Source: JAJPKK01 sp963787675
GTDB taxonomy: Bacteria > Pseudomonadota > Alphaproteobacteria > Rhizobiales > Xanthobacteraceae
Assembly: GCA_963787675.1 (NCBI GenBank)
Contig: CAWBDV010000014.1
Location: forward strand, 248,001 to 312,000
DNA length: 64,000 nt
Direction of reading: 5' to 3'
Translations under genes and position numbers: made by a program
Notes under the pieces: model-generated
The model's database searches: none
Seen by the model: the letters and a program-made list of their open reading frames with translations, nothing else
Told to the model about the DNA's origin: nothing
Shown: piece by piece, positions 34,476 to 42,934 of the stretch
Position numbering within the stretch: position 1 is the stretch's first letter
Layout of the letters: each line of letters begins with the position of its first letter

Positions 34476-36584
34476 GCGGACCGGAAGCAGCACGCGGACC
34501 GAAAGCGGTCGCACGATTCCTGCGGCCGCGTTCGGTGGCGATTGTCGGGATTTCGCAGCGTCCGGGCAGCGCGGGCCAGGTCATCCTACAGGCTTTGAAG
34601 CTCAACAAGTTTCCGGGCGACATTCACCTGGTCGGCCGGAGCTCTGACCCGATCGACGGCCGGACCGTGCTGAAAAGCGCGGACGAACTGCCGGAGGGTG
34701 TCGATCTTGCCGTGTTCACGCTGCCGGCCGCCGGCGTGCGCGAAGCGATCGAGACCTGTGCGCGGCGCAAAGTCGGTTCGGCCATGGTGTTTGCGGCGGG
34801 CTTCGCCGAGGTCGGCGACAGCGCGACGCAGGATGCGGTTACGGTCACCGCGCGACAGGCCGGGCTTGCCGTGGTCGGCCCCAACTGCCTCGGCATCACC
34901 AACAACGTCGACGGCATGATGCTGCACATGCTGTTCGCGCGCGAGGCGCTGCGCGGCGTCGAGGGCGGCGTCGCGTTCGTCGGCCAAAGCGGCGGGCTGC
35001 TCGGCCATTTCCAGCGCGCCACCGATGGGCGCGGCATTCCGCTGACCTACGTCATCTCGACCGGCAACGAAGCCGGGCTCGAAATCGACCGACTTCCTCG
35101 AATTTCTTGCCGAAGACCGTTCGACGCGGGTGATCGCGCTTTACTGCGAGCAGATTCGCCGGCCGCAGGCGTTTCTCGCTGCTTGTCGCCGCGCCCGCGC
35201 TGCCGGCAAGCCGGTCGTGCTGATGTTTCCGGGGCGCAGCGCAAAGTCGCGCAAGGCCGCGCAGTCGCACACCGGCGCGCTGATCGGCGACTACGCCATC
35301 ATGCGAACCCAGGTCGAGAACGCGGGCGCCCTCGTCGTCAGCACCATGGACGAGCTGATGGACGTGGTGGAGATACTCGCGCGCTATCCGACGCCGCCCA
35401 CCAAGGGTCCGGGCATTCTCACGGCCTCGGGAGCGTTCGTGGCGCTCACCGACGATTTTGCCGAAGATATCGATCTCGATATCCCGGCATTGGAGCCCGC
35501 GACGCTCAAGCGAGTGAGCGAGGTGCTGCCGTCCTACGGCAACTACGGCAATCCGCTCGATGTCACGGCCGGCTTTTCGCAGGAAGGGCTGCCGGTCGCG
35601 GTCAAATCGCTGATCGACGATCCGAACGTCGGCATGCTGTTCATCTCGTTTCCGATCAACACCGGCATGACGGTCAGGAATTTCAACAAGGGGATGGAAG
35701 GCTCCCCCAAGCCGAAAGTCCTGGTCGCGCTTGGTGACACCTGGGCGCTCGCTCCCGATGTCATCGAGGCGGCGAAAGAAGGTCCGGCGGTGTTCTCGCG
35801 ATCGTCTGATCGGATGCTGCGCGCCATCGCGCTTTACACCCACTACGGACGGCTGCTCGCGAGGTCGCACGCGACGCCGTCAAACGAGCCGATCGGCGGC
35901 CTTCCCAAATTGGGCAATGGCGCCCAGCCCGAGTGGCTCGGCAAGAAGGTCCTCGCCGCCGCGGGCATCAGCGTGCCGGCAGGCGATCTTGCGCGCACGG
36001 CCGATGAAGCCGTGGCCGTCGCAAAGCGCGTCGGCTTTCCGGTGGCACTGAAGGCGCAGGCCGCGGCCCTGTCCCACAAGACCGAGGCCGGCGGTGTGAT
36101 GCTCAATCTCGCTGATGAAGCATCGCTGCGTGCGGCGTGGGATACGATGATGGCGGCGGTCAAGCGCGCGGCGCCGGACGTCGTGCTCGACGGCGCGTTG
36201 GTCGAGAAGATGTCGCCCAAGGGCATCGAGCTCATGGTGGGCGCCAAACGCGACCCCGGCTGGGGCGTGGTGCTGATGCTCGGCCTCGGTGGCATCTGGG
36301 TCGAGGTGATGGAAGACGTGCATTTCGTGCCGGGAGATGCCGACGAGAAGCCGGTCCTTGAGGGGCTGCAGGAATTGCGCGCGGGAAAGCTCCTCGCCGG
36401 ATTCCGGGGCGCGCCGCCCGCCGATGTCGACGCCGTGGCCCGCGTCGTCATGGCGATTGGCCGGCTGATGCGCACGGTACCCGAGATCGTCGAGATCGAT
36501 GTCAATCCGCTGGTCGTGCATGCAAAGGGACAGGGAGCAACCGCGCTCGATGCGCTCATCATTCTCGACAAAACAGCGCATTGA
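34472..36584 (+). pseudogene. ADP-forming acyl-CoA synthetase (NDP-forming, alpha+beta fusion) interrupted by a +1 frameshift
   Basis: The ATG at 34472 overlaps the DUF35 stop (ATGA). The first ~205 residues are the CoA-binding domain (FLRPRSVAIVGISQRPGSAG; GPNCLGITNNVDGMM). The frame then breaks near 35087, where ATCGACCGAC has one base too many; the other frame resumes as TDFLEFLAEDRSTRVIALYC. It runs on through the phospho-His loop SHTGALIGDY and an ATP-grasp domain to 36584. Corrected length is about 703 residues. The intact paralog at 50487 has EDFLAELIEDQPTRVITLF at the same place. It would activate a carboxylic acid for the acyl-CoA enzymes of this operon. Confidence 0.87.
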
Positions 36585-36609
36585 AAACGCGCGGATAGGG
36601 AGACCCGCG

Positions 36610-37569
36610 ATGCGCGCGTTCTTTATCGGACTCGTAGCCTGGCTCGGAACGTTCGGGTCGGCTGAGGCGCAGAACTATCCGACACGGGAAATTCACGTCG
36701 TAGTCGGCCTGCCCGCCGGCAGCGGCGGCGATGTCGTTGCCCGCTTTTATGCCGAAAAGCTCGCGCAGCTGTGCGGCAAGCCGGTCATCGTCGAGAACAA
36801 GCCCGGCATGCTGTTTTCGCTCGGCGCGGATGCTGTCGCCCGCGCGCAGCCCGATGGCTACACCTTGCTGATCACGTCGGTCAGCTCGTCGCACGCCGCC
36901 AATTTGTACGAGTTCAAGAAGCTGCCTTACGACCCCATCAAGGACTTCACACCGGTCGCGATGCTGCACAAGAGCTACTTTGTCCTGATGGTGCGGCCCG
37001 AGTCCGGCTGGAAGACGGTCGCGGAGCTCACTGCGGCGATGAAGATCAAGGGCACCAAAGGCAGCTACGGCTACGGGAGCCCGCCGGCCCTGGCGTCGGC
37101 CGAACTCTATAAAACTTATGCTGGTCTCGAGACAGTGGGCATTCCCTACCGGACCGCGATGAACTCGCTTTCGGAAATGTTCAGCGGCGAACTTGATTTC
37201 CAGTTCATCGATGCGACCGCAGGCACGCCGCTCCTTGAGGGCGGCAAGCTGCGCGGACTGGCGATCACCATGAACGAGCGGGTACCGGGCGTCGACATTC
37301 CCACCATGGCGGAAGCGGCGAATATTCCCGAGTTCGACATCGCGCCGGTCTGGGGCGCGTTGCTGCCGGCCGGCGCGCCGCAGCCGATCGTTGCCCGCCT
37401 CGAGTCATGGTTCGCGCAGATTTCGAAGATGGATGCGACCCGCGCATTTCTGGCGAATACCCATGGGGCAGCCTCGTTCGGCGATGCCAAGGCCCTTGCC
37501 GATTTCATTCCGAAGGAAATTAAGAAGTGGGAGCAATTGGCAAAGGTCGCGAGGATCGTGCCGCAATGA
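36610..37569 (+). CDS. Tripartite tricarboxylate transporter (Bug family) substrate-binding protein
   Basis: About 319 residues from the ATG at 36610, with a signal peptide (RAFFIGLVAWLGTFGSAEA) and the family start QNYPTREIHVVVGLPAGSGG, VENKPGMLFSLGADAV and YDPIKDFTPVAML. It follows the acyl-CoA synthetase after 25 bases and may be the last gene of that operon, which would make it the likely catcher of the operon's carboxylate substrate. The transport partners are not in the window. Confidence 0.88.
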   Translation: MRAFFIGLVAWLGTFGSAEAQNYPTREIHVVVGLPAGSGGDVVARFYAEKLAQLCGKPVIVENKPGMLFSLGADAVARAQPDGYTLLITSVSSSHAANLYEFKKLPYDPIKDFTPVAMLHKSYFVLMVRPESGWKTVAELTAAMKIKGTKGSYGYGSPPALASAELYKTYAGLETVGIPYRTAMNSLSEMFSGELDFQFIDATAGTPLLEGGKLRGLAITMNERVPGVDIPTMAEAANIPEFDIAPVWGALLPAGAPQPIVARLESWFAQISKMDATRAFLANTHGAASFGDAKALADFIPKEIKKWEQLAKVARIVPQ

Positions 37570-37587
37570 CGCGGAGTCGCAATCCAA

Positions 37588-38740
37588 CTATTTTTTGTTT
37601 TTGGCCGCCGGGACCTGAGCCAACTCATTCGTGCAGCGATCGAGGTCGACGAGGTGCTGGCGTAATTGCTCGAACGCGAAGCCGAGCGTGAAGAAGCGCT
37701 CGACAACGTCGATCGAACAGTCCCGCGTCACTCCCTCCTGGCGCAGCGCGGCGATTTCCGCCGCGTAACTATCGATTTCCGATTCGACGACGGTGAGCGA
37801 CGGCGGACCGCGACGCGCCCTCAAGGCGTCGCCGCACGCTCGCAGATGGCTGATCACGACTCCGCCGATGCGATCGATATGCGGAAGGAGCCGCTCCTCC
37901 AACACCGTGGGAAGTGGGGCGATAACGGATCGGCCGATGATGACGAGGTCGTGACGCAAGCGCAACAGCGTACGCAACAACGGTCCAAGATCGGGCTCGG
38001 CCACAAGAAGCGTCATCCTCTCGCGCTTTGCTTCATCGCCGATCGCTTCCAGTTTCGATATGGCCTGTCCGAGGCCATCCTGGATTTGATGCAGTGCCAT
38101 GATGTCGAGACCCTGCCTGAATCCGGCGAGAAGATCGTGCAGAGCGCGCGCGATTAGATCGAGCATGTGGGCCGCGCCATCGACCGCCAATCCGTGGGTG
38201 CGCGCCGGGAAGACGAACACCGAAACCAGGAGCGCCACGGCGCCGCCAAGCCCGACCTCGAAGACGCGATACAGAGCCGAACTCGATCGGTCCGACTTGG
38301 AGAATTGACGGCGCGAGAAGAACCATCACCGCGGTAAAGGGCGCGACCGCGAAGCTTGGCTTCACGGCGGCGAGCAGCGCAAGCGGCGCGATGGCGACCG
38401 CCAACACCGTCAACAGCATGATTTCAGTGGGATGCGGAATGATGACGGCCACGACCCCGCTATAGGCTGCGCCGCCGATGGTTCCGATGAGGTAATCAAC
38501 GGTCGCCTTCACCGACCGTCCGACGCTTAACTGGGTGACGATGACCGCGGTCAAAACCGTCCACAGAACGAGCGGCAGATGAAGCAACTCGGAAAGCGCG
38601 AAGGTCAGCACCGCTGCGACCGTCACCCGAAGGCATAGTCGCAGCTCGACCAAATGGCGCAGGGCGAGTGAGCGCAGCGACTTCCAATATGGTGAAACAA
38701 AGCTCAAGACGGCCGCAAGCTCGCACAATGGCTTAAACAT
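37588..38740 (-). pseudogene. FUSC-family (aromatic acid exporter-like) membrane protein interrupted by a +1 frameshift
   Basis: The N-terminal part (from the ATG at 38740) has several membrane segments, such as LVLWTVLTAVIVTQLSVGRS and LTVLAVAIAPLALLAAVKPS, typical of the FUSC/ArAE family. The frame breaks near 38281: GAGTTCGGCT is read where GAGTCGGCT would continue as SALYRVFEVGLGGAVALLVS. The rest is a soluble helical region ending EQLRQHLVDLDRCTNELAQV. Corrected length is about 383 residues, compact for the family. FUSC proteins are linked to efflux of aromatic acids and toxic compounds. Convergent with the Bug gene. Confidence 0.8.
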
Positions 38741-39245
38741 CAGGTGGCGATTTCGCTTTAGCGCTGCCGAAACGTCGCGACAAGGCTGCCGAGGCAGCAA
38801 AGGAGTCTTGTTCCGGTGTCACACTCCGGTGTCACACTTCCTGTCGCAGCGCGGCGAGGGCTCACATCCAGCAGCCAGACAGTTAAGGCCTGATGGAGAA
38901 TCGTCGCACCAACAGAACATATGGGTCACGCGCGCAGATGTAAGAAACGAGGATAGTCGCTGGGCCGCTATTGAATTAAGTGCGACCATTTGTTCGATTT
39001 TGCGTAACAAAAAAGTTGTCAATCGCAACCTCCTCCTTTGCAGGCGACCGATCCGTCACGTCGCGCAATGACGATCAGCGCAATATTCGTCGAACACAGC
39101 AATATCGACCAAGAGAGTCTCCGTTCCTTCACCATATCGGGGTCACCGCGATGGTTCCTCCCGCGACGTTGAATTCCACGCGGAGGCCTTTTGCTCACGT
39201 GCGGCACGATCCACAGACGTGGCAAAAGAGAAAAGGAGAACGACC
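38741..39245. other. Long intergenic region upstream of the repeat protein
   Basis: 505 bases with no supported gene. It contains a 13-base perfect tandem repeat at 38812-38837 and an AT-richer stretch near 38970-39030. The divergent FUSC gene and the repeat-protein gene should both have promoters here; no confident match to a known promoter class was found. Confidence 0.5.
38812..38837. repeat. Perfect 13-base tandem repeat (TCCGGTGTCACAC x2)
   Basis: Two abutting identical copies at 38812-38824 and 38825-38837, about 75 bases upstream of the FUSC start. The spacing of just over one helical turn could suit a regulator binding side by side, but no protein can be named. Confidence 0.7.
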
Positions 39246-39827
39246 ATGACGTTGAAGATGAAACTCCTGCTGTCGGCAGCCTCCGTTGCTGCAGCTATGA
39301 CATGGGGCGCGACGATGGCTTCCGCCCAGTGCTCAGATCAATTTGCTGCGGCGACGCAGCAGAATAGCCAGATCGCTCAAGCCGGCTCGCTGGGTGATCC
39401 GGATCGGCGTGACCCGCACAGTGACCGGTTCGCCGACAAGGATTCCAATTTCTGGGTTGCCGAGCGGGATCCTGCCAACGCGCGGTTTGCTCAGGCCAAT
39501 CCTGACTCCCGCGATCCGCATGATTCCCGATTTGCCCAGGCTAATCCTGATGCGCGCGATCCGCACGACTCGCGGTTCGCCGATAAGGACTCCAATTTCT
39601 GGGTCGCGGAGCGTGATCCCGCGAACGCCCGGTTCGCTCAGGCCAACCCGGATGCCCGCGATCCCCACGCTGCGCACTTTGCGCAGGCCAATCCGGACGC
39701 GCGCGACCCGCACGACTCTCGGTTCGCCCAAGCAAACCCGGATGCGCGTGATCCGCATGATTCCCGATTTGCAGCCGGCTGCGGGTCGCCATTCTCGGGG
39801 CCGTTCCAGAACGGCGGCGGCGGTTGA
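39246..39827 (+). CDS. Secreted tandem-repeat protein (RFA-repeat, unknown function)
   Basis: A 193-residue protein with AAAAGGAGAACGACC before the ATG at 39246. Residues 1-27 are a signal peptide ending TMASA. Residues 61-173 consist entirely of two unit types that all begin RFA or HFA. Type A is RFADKDSNFWVAERDPANA (19 residues); type B is RFAQANPDARDPHDS (15 residues, small variants). The order is A-B-B-A-B-B-B. The flanks carry two Cys, at 29 (QCSDQF) and about 178 (AAGCGSPF), that could close a disulfide. The repeats are rich in Asp, Arg, Pro and His. No known domain was recognised; an envelope or metal-binding role would be a guess. Confidence 0.85.
   Translation: MTLKMKLLLSAASVAAAMTWGATMASAQCSDQFAAATQQNSQIAQAGSLGDPDRRDPHSDRFADKDSNFWVAERDPANARFAQANPDSRDPHDSRFAQANPDARDPHDSRFADKDSNFWVAERDPANARFAQANPDARDPHAAHFAQANPDARDPHDSRFAQANPDARDPHDSRFAAGCGSPFSGPFQNGGGG
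39426..39764 (+). repeat. Seven in-frame tandem repeat units within the secreted protein gene
   Basis: The DNA repeats are 57 bases (type A) and 45 bases (type B), in the order A-B-B-A-B-B-B. Copies share CCCGGATGCGCGCGATCCGC-like words but differ at many third positions. The pattern looks like an ancestral A-B-B block that was duplicated with one extra B. Every unit length is a multiple of three, so copy-number change keeps the frame. Confidence 0.85.
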
Positions 39828-39948
39828 CTACGCTTCTCACGAATTGAAGTTTGCGGGTGGGCCGTCAAGTTCGGCCCGCCCGCTGCTATTGCGCCGGATC
39901 GCGGGCGAGTGCGAAACAATTGGCCGGTCGACGCGGGATGCAAAGCCC

Positions 39949-41478
39949 CTATTCTTCGATGTCAAACCTCACGCCCTGCGCGAGCGGAAGCTGCGTCCCG
40001 AAGTTGATGGTATTCGTAGTGCGACGCATATACGCCTTCCAAGCGTCCGAGCCCGCCTCACGGCCGCCGCCGGTCTCCTTTTCACCACCAAAGGCACCGC
40101 CGATTTCGGCACCCGACGGTCCGATGTTCACGTTGGCAATGCCGCAGTCAGAACCGGTTGCCGACACGAACCGTTCGACCTCGCGCATATCGAGGGTAAA
40201 GATGGAGGACGAGAGACCGGCAGCGACTGCGTTGTGCAAACGGATCGCTTCATCGAGTTCGCGATATCGCATCACGTAGAGGATCGGTGCGAAGGTTTCG
40301 CGTAGGACGGGACCAATCTGCTGCGGCATCTCGCAGAGCGCCGGCCGGACATAATAAGCGCTGTCTGGCCCGATCCCTGCGATACGTTCTCCGCCATGTG
40401 TCCGGGCGCCAGTCTCCTGCGCCTCTTTGAGGGCATGCCGCATGCCCTCAAAGGCCTGTTCGTCAATGAGTGGACCAACGAGGGTGTCCGGATCGCGCGG
40501 ATCGCCAACCTTGACAACCGCGTATACCGGCAAAAGCCGCCGCACCATTCGGTCGTAGATGCTGTCATGAACGAACAATCGCCGCAGCGTCGTGCAGCGC
40601 TGGCCCGCCGTGCCCATGGCGGCAAATGCAATGGCTCGAACGGCGAGATCGAGGTCAGCGGATGGCGCGACGATGGCGCCGTTGTTGCCACCCAGCTCGA
40701 GGATCGCGCGGGCAAAGCGCGCAGCCAGACGGGGGCCGACGGCACGCCCCATGGCCGTCGATCCCGTCGCCGACACGACGGCGACGCGATGATCATCGAC
40801 CAGGGCTTCGCCGACCGCGCGGCCGCCGATGAGAATCCCGAATAAACCGTCAGGCGCATCGCCAAATCGACGCAGCGCGCGCTCGACAACGGCGTGAACG
40901 GCGAGGGCGGAGAGCGGCGCCTTCTCGGATGGCTTCCACACCACGGGGTCGCCGCAGACGATCGCAAGAGCGGCGTTCCAGGACCATACCGCCACCGGAA
41001 AATTGAACGCTGAAATGACGCCGCAGATGCCCAGCGGATGCCAAGCCTCCATCATCCGGTGATCGACCCGCTCGGTCGCGATGGTGCGGCCATAAAGCTG
41101 GCGCGACAGCCCGACAGCAAAATCGCAAATGTCGATCATCTCCTGGACTTCGCCTTCTCCCTCGGAAATAATCTTGCCGGTCTCGAGGGTGATGAGGCGA
41201 CCGAGATCGGCCTTCGCGGCCCGTAATTCCTCGGCCAGGATTCGGATCAACTCGCCGCGGCGCGGCGCCGGGACCGAGCGCCAGATCTCGAAGGCCTGTG
41301 CCGCCCGGCCGATCGTATCCCTCGCCTCGCTCGCGCTAGTCGTGCGGACATGGACAATGACCTCACCGGTGATGGGAGATGAAGCCGCTAGTCCCTCGCG
41401 CGCAAATGCACGATCCGGGGTTCCGAGCCGCGTCAGGATAGCGAGCGCTTCGCGACGAACCGAGTCAGAGGCGTTCAT
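39949..41478 (-). CDS. Aldehyde dehydrogenase, ALDH7/antiquitin type (L-aminoadipate-semialdehyde dehydrogenase)
   Basis: About 509 residues. The catalytic Cys is in GTAGQRCTTLRR (about 295-306) and the Glu in ILELGGNNGAI. The C-terminal GGEKETGGGREAGSDAWKAY is the ALDH7 signature. Family members oxidise 2-aminoadipate semialdehyde (or cyclic piperideine-6-carboxylate) in lysine breakdown. The ATG at 41478 overlaps the stop of the upstream dehydrogenase as ATGA; a GTG at 41487 is an alternative. The pairing with a lysine/saccharopine dehydrogenase-type gene strongly supports the role. Confidence 0.88.
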   Translation of the reverse strand: MNASDSVRREALAILTRLGTPDRAFAREGLAASSPITGEVIVHVRTTSASEARDTIGRAAQAFEIWRSVPAPRRGELIRILAEELRAAKADLGRLITLETGKIISEGEGEVQEMIDICDFAVGLSRQLYGRTIATERVDHRMMEAWHPLGICGVISAFNFPVAVWSWNAALAIVCGDPVVWKPSEKAPLSALAVHAVVERALRRFGDAPDGLFGILIGGRAVGEALVDDHRVAVVSATGSTAMGRAVGPRLAARFARAILELGGNNGAIVAPSADLDLAVRAIAFAAMGTAGQRCTTLRRLFVHDSIYDRMVRRLLPVYAVVKVGDPRDPDTLVGPLIDEQAFEGMRHALKEAQETGARTHGGERIAGIGPDSAYYVRPALCEMPQQIGPVLRETFAPILYVMRYRELDEAIRLHNAVAAGLSSSIFTLDMREVERFVSATGSDCGIANVNIGPSGAEIGGAFGGEKETGGGREAGSDAWKAYMRRTTNTINFGTQLPLAQGVRFDIEE

Positions 41479-42596
41479 GATTGCCACGAACCTCCCAACT
41501 GTCGAGGTGAGCCGGTGACCGGCTGGGCATAGACTTTGCCGAAGCGGTTCTCCAGAAAGACCTTCAGGGCAATATCTTCCTGTCGAACAAAGCCGCGCTG
41601 CGGCAGTGCGCCGTCACTGAGCAGATCGAGCACAGCACATATGGCAGCCGCCGTCGTGATCTGAATGGCGCTCAACGTCCGGCCATCGACCTCGCGGCTG
41701 TAAATCTTGTTGGCATAGGTCTCCTGCACCAATTCGCCGTCCTTGTGACCGCTGACGGTGACAAAGATGATCACGACGTCTTGCAAGGTCGTCGGCACCG
41801 CATGCTCCAGGAGATCTTTCAGCACGCCGCGGCGATCTCGCAGGCGCAGGTCGTTGAGGAGCGCACGCATGATGACAGCATGACCGGGATAGCGAATCGT
41901 CTTGTAATTGAGCGAGCGCACCTTGCCCTCGAGGGTCTCGCAAAGGGTACCGAGGCCGCCCGAGGTGTTGAAGGCCTCATAGATGACGCCGTCGAGCGAA
42001 AACTCTTCCCGCTCTTCCAGCGGCTGAACTTCGCGGCGCATGCCGTTTACGATCGCTTCACAAGGCTCACAATACTCGTTGATGACACCATCCGTGCTCC
42101 ACGTCAGATTGTAGTTGAGCACATTCGAAGGATATTGAGGCAACGCTCCAACCCGCAGCCTGACGCTGTCGAGCACCTTGAAACGTTTGGTCAGGTCGAA
42201 AGCGACGATCGACACGAACCCCGGCGCGAGCCCACATTGCGGAATGAAGGCGCTGCCGGCATCAACGGCAAGTTCTTTGACGCGATGCGCCCTCGCGACA
42301 TCCTCCGTCAGGTCGAGATAGTGGGTGCCGGCCGCACGCGCCGCTTCCGCGATTCCGGTCGTCAAATAGAAAGGTCCGGCGTTGAGCACCGCGAATTTTC
42401 CATTGAGCAGATCGATCAGCTTCGCGCTGTCCTCGACATCGGCAACCGCCGTGCGGAGGGGGCCGGCCCGGTCAAGCCGATCGAACACGTCTGCCGAGCG
42501 ATCTACCAAGGTCACTTGATAATCATTCGTCGAGGCAAGCAGGTCAGCGACGGTAGCGCCGATTTTTCCAGCGCCGATGACAACGACGTCTTTCAT
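41475..42596 (-). CDS. Saccharopine dehydrogenase-family protein, probable L-lysine 6-dehydrogenase
   Basis: About 373 residues from the ATG at 42596, preceded by GGAGGATTCG. It starts with the NAD site KDVVVIGAGKIGATVADLL and has the family segments VLNAGPFYLTTGIAEAARAA, THYLDLTED and IPQCGLAPGFVSIVAFDL. Length fits bacterial lysine 6-dehydrogenase or saccharopine dehydrogenase. With the coupled aminoadipate-semialdehyde dehydrogenase it would take lysine (or saccharopine) to 2-aminoadipate. No lysine-ketoglutarate reductase gene is nearby, which favours the one-step lysine dehydrogenase reading; this is inference. Confidence 0.8.
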   Translation of the reverse strand: MKDVVVIGAGKIGATVADLLASTNDYQVTLVDRSADVFDRLDRAGPLRTAVADVEDSAKLIDLLNGKFAVLNAGPFYLTTGIAEAARAAGTHYLDLTEDVARAHRVKELAVDAGSAFIPQCGLAPGFVSIVAFDLTKRFKVLDSVRLRVGALPQYPSNVLNYNLTWSTDGVINEYCEPCEAIVNGMRREVQPLEEREEFSLDGVIYEAFNTSGGLGTLCETLEGKVRSLNYKTIRYPGHAVIMRALLNDLRLRDRRGVLKDLLEHAVPTTLQDVVIIFVTVSGHKDGELVQETYANKIYSREVDGRTLSAIQITTAAAICAVLDLLSDGALPQRGFVRQEDIALKVFLENRFGKVYAQPVTGSPRQLGGSWQS

Positions 42597-42934
42597 CGAA
42601 TCCTCCGCTCGCCGAACGTTTCCCCGATCCGCTTGCCCGAATGTTATCGCTTCGTTGCGGTAATGTGGACTTCTCGGATGCCATCGACTTCGATCGAATG
42701 TTCCGCTGAACCTGCAATAAGCGGGTTCTTCAAGGTCACGCGACCGAGAGCCGTGGTGAGGGAGGCCATGTTTAACTCGTGTTTCTTCTAATTGCCCTTT
42801 TACGTCGGCGATATCAGGGCGGGGGCGATCGCGTGATACTGCCTCCACCGAGCCAGAAGGCAAACAACACGCCGACCGGGTCGTCCTTTCCAAGCAGCGC
42901 GGAGCGACTCGCCCGGCCGACGCAAGCAAGCCGC
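42597..42934. other. Gap in the lysine/monooxygenase gene run, holding a gene remnant
   Basis: 338 bases between the FAD monooxygenase stop and the lysine dehydrogenase start, on a strand where the genes otherwise follow closely. It contains the dihydroorotate-dehydrogenase-like fragment described at 42644-42769. Nothing else was recognised. Confidence 0.5.
42644..42769 (-). pseudogene. N-terminal remnant of a dihydroorotate/dihydropyrimidine dehydrogenase-like gene
   Basis: A 41-codon frame beginning ATGGCC at 42769. Its translation starts MASLTTALGRVTLKNPLIAG and continues SAEHSIEVDGIRE before a stop. LKNPLIAGSAEH-IE-DG is the start of DHODH-like flavoproteins (PreA type), where the segment NPL-A is the first strand of the barrel. 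The likeness ends after about 36 residues. It looks like the 5' stump left by an internal deletion. Confidence 0.55.

Noticed and set aside
39426..39764. Regular DNA repeats suggestive of a CRISPR array
   Set aside because: The units are contiguous, in frame, have no unique spacers and encode a clear amino-acid repeat behind a signal peptide.
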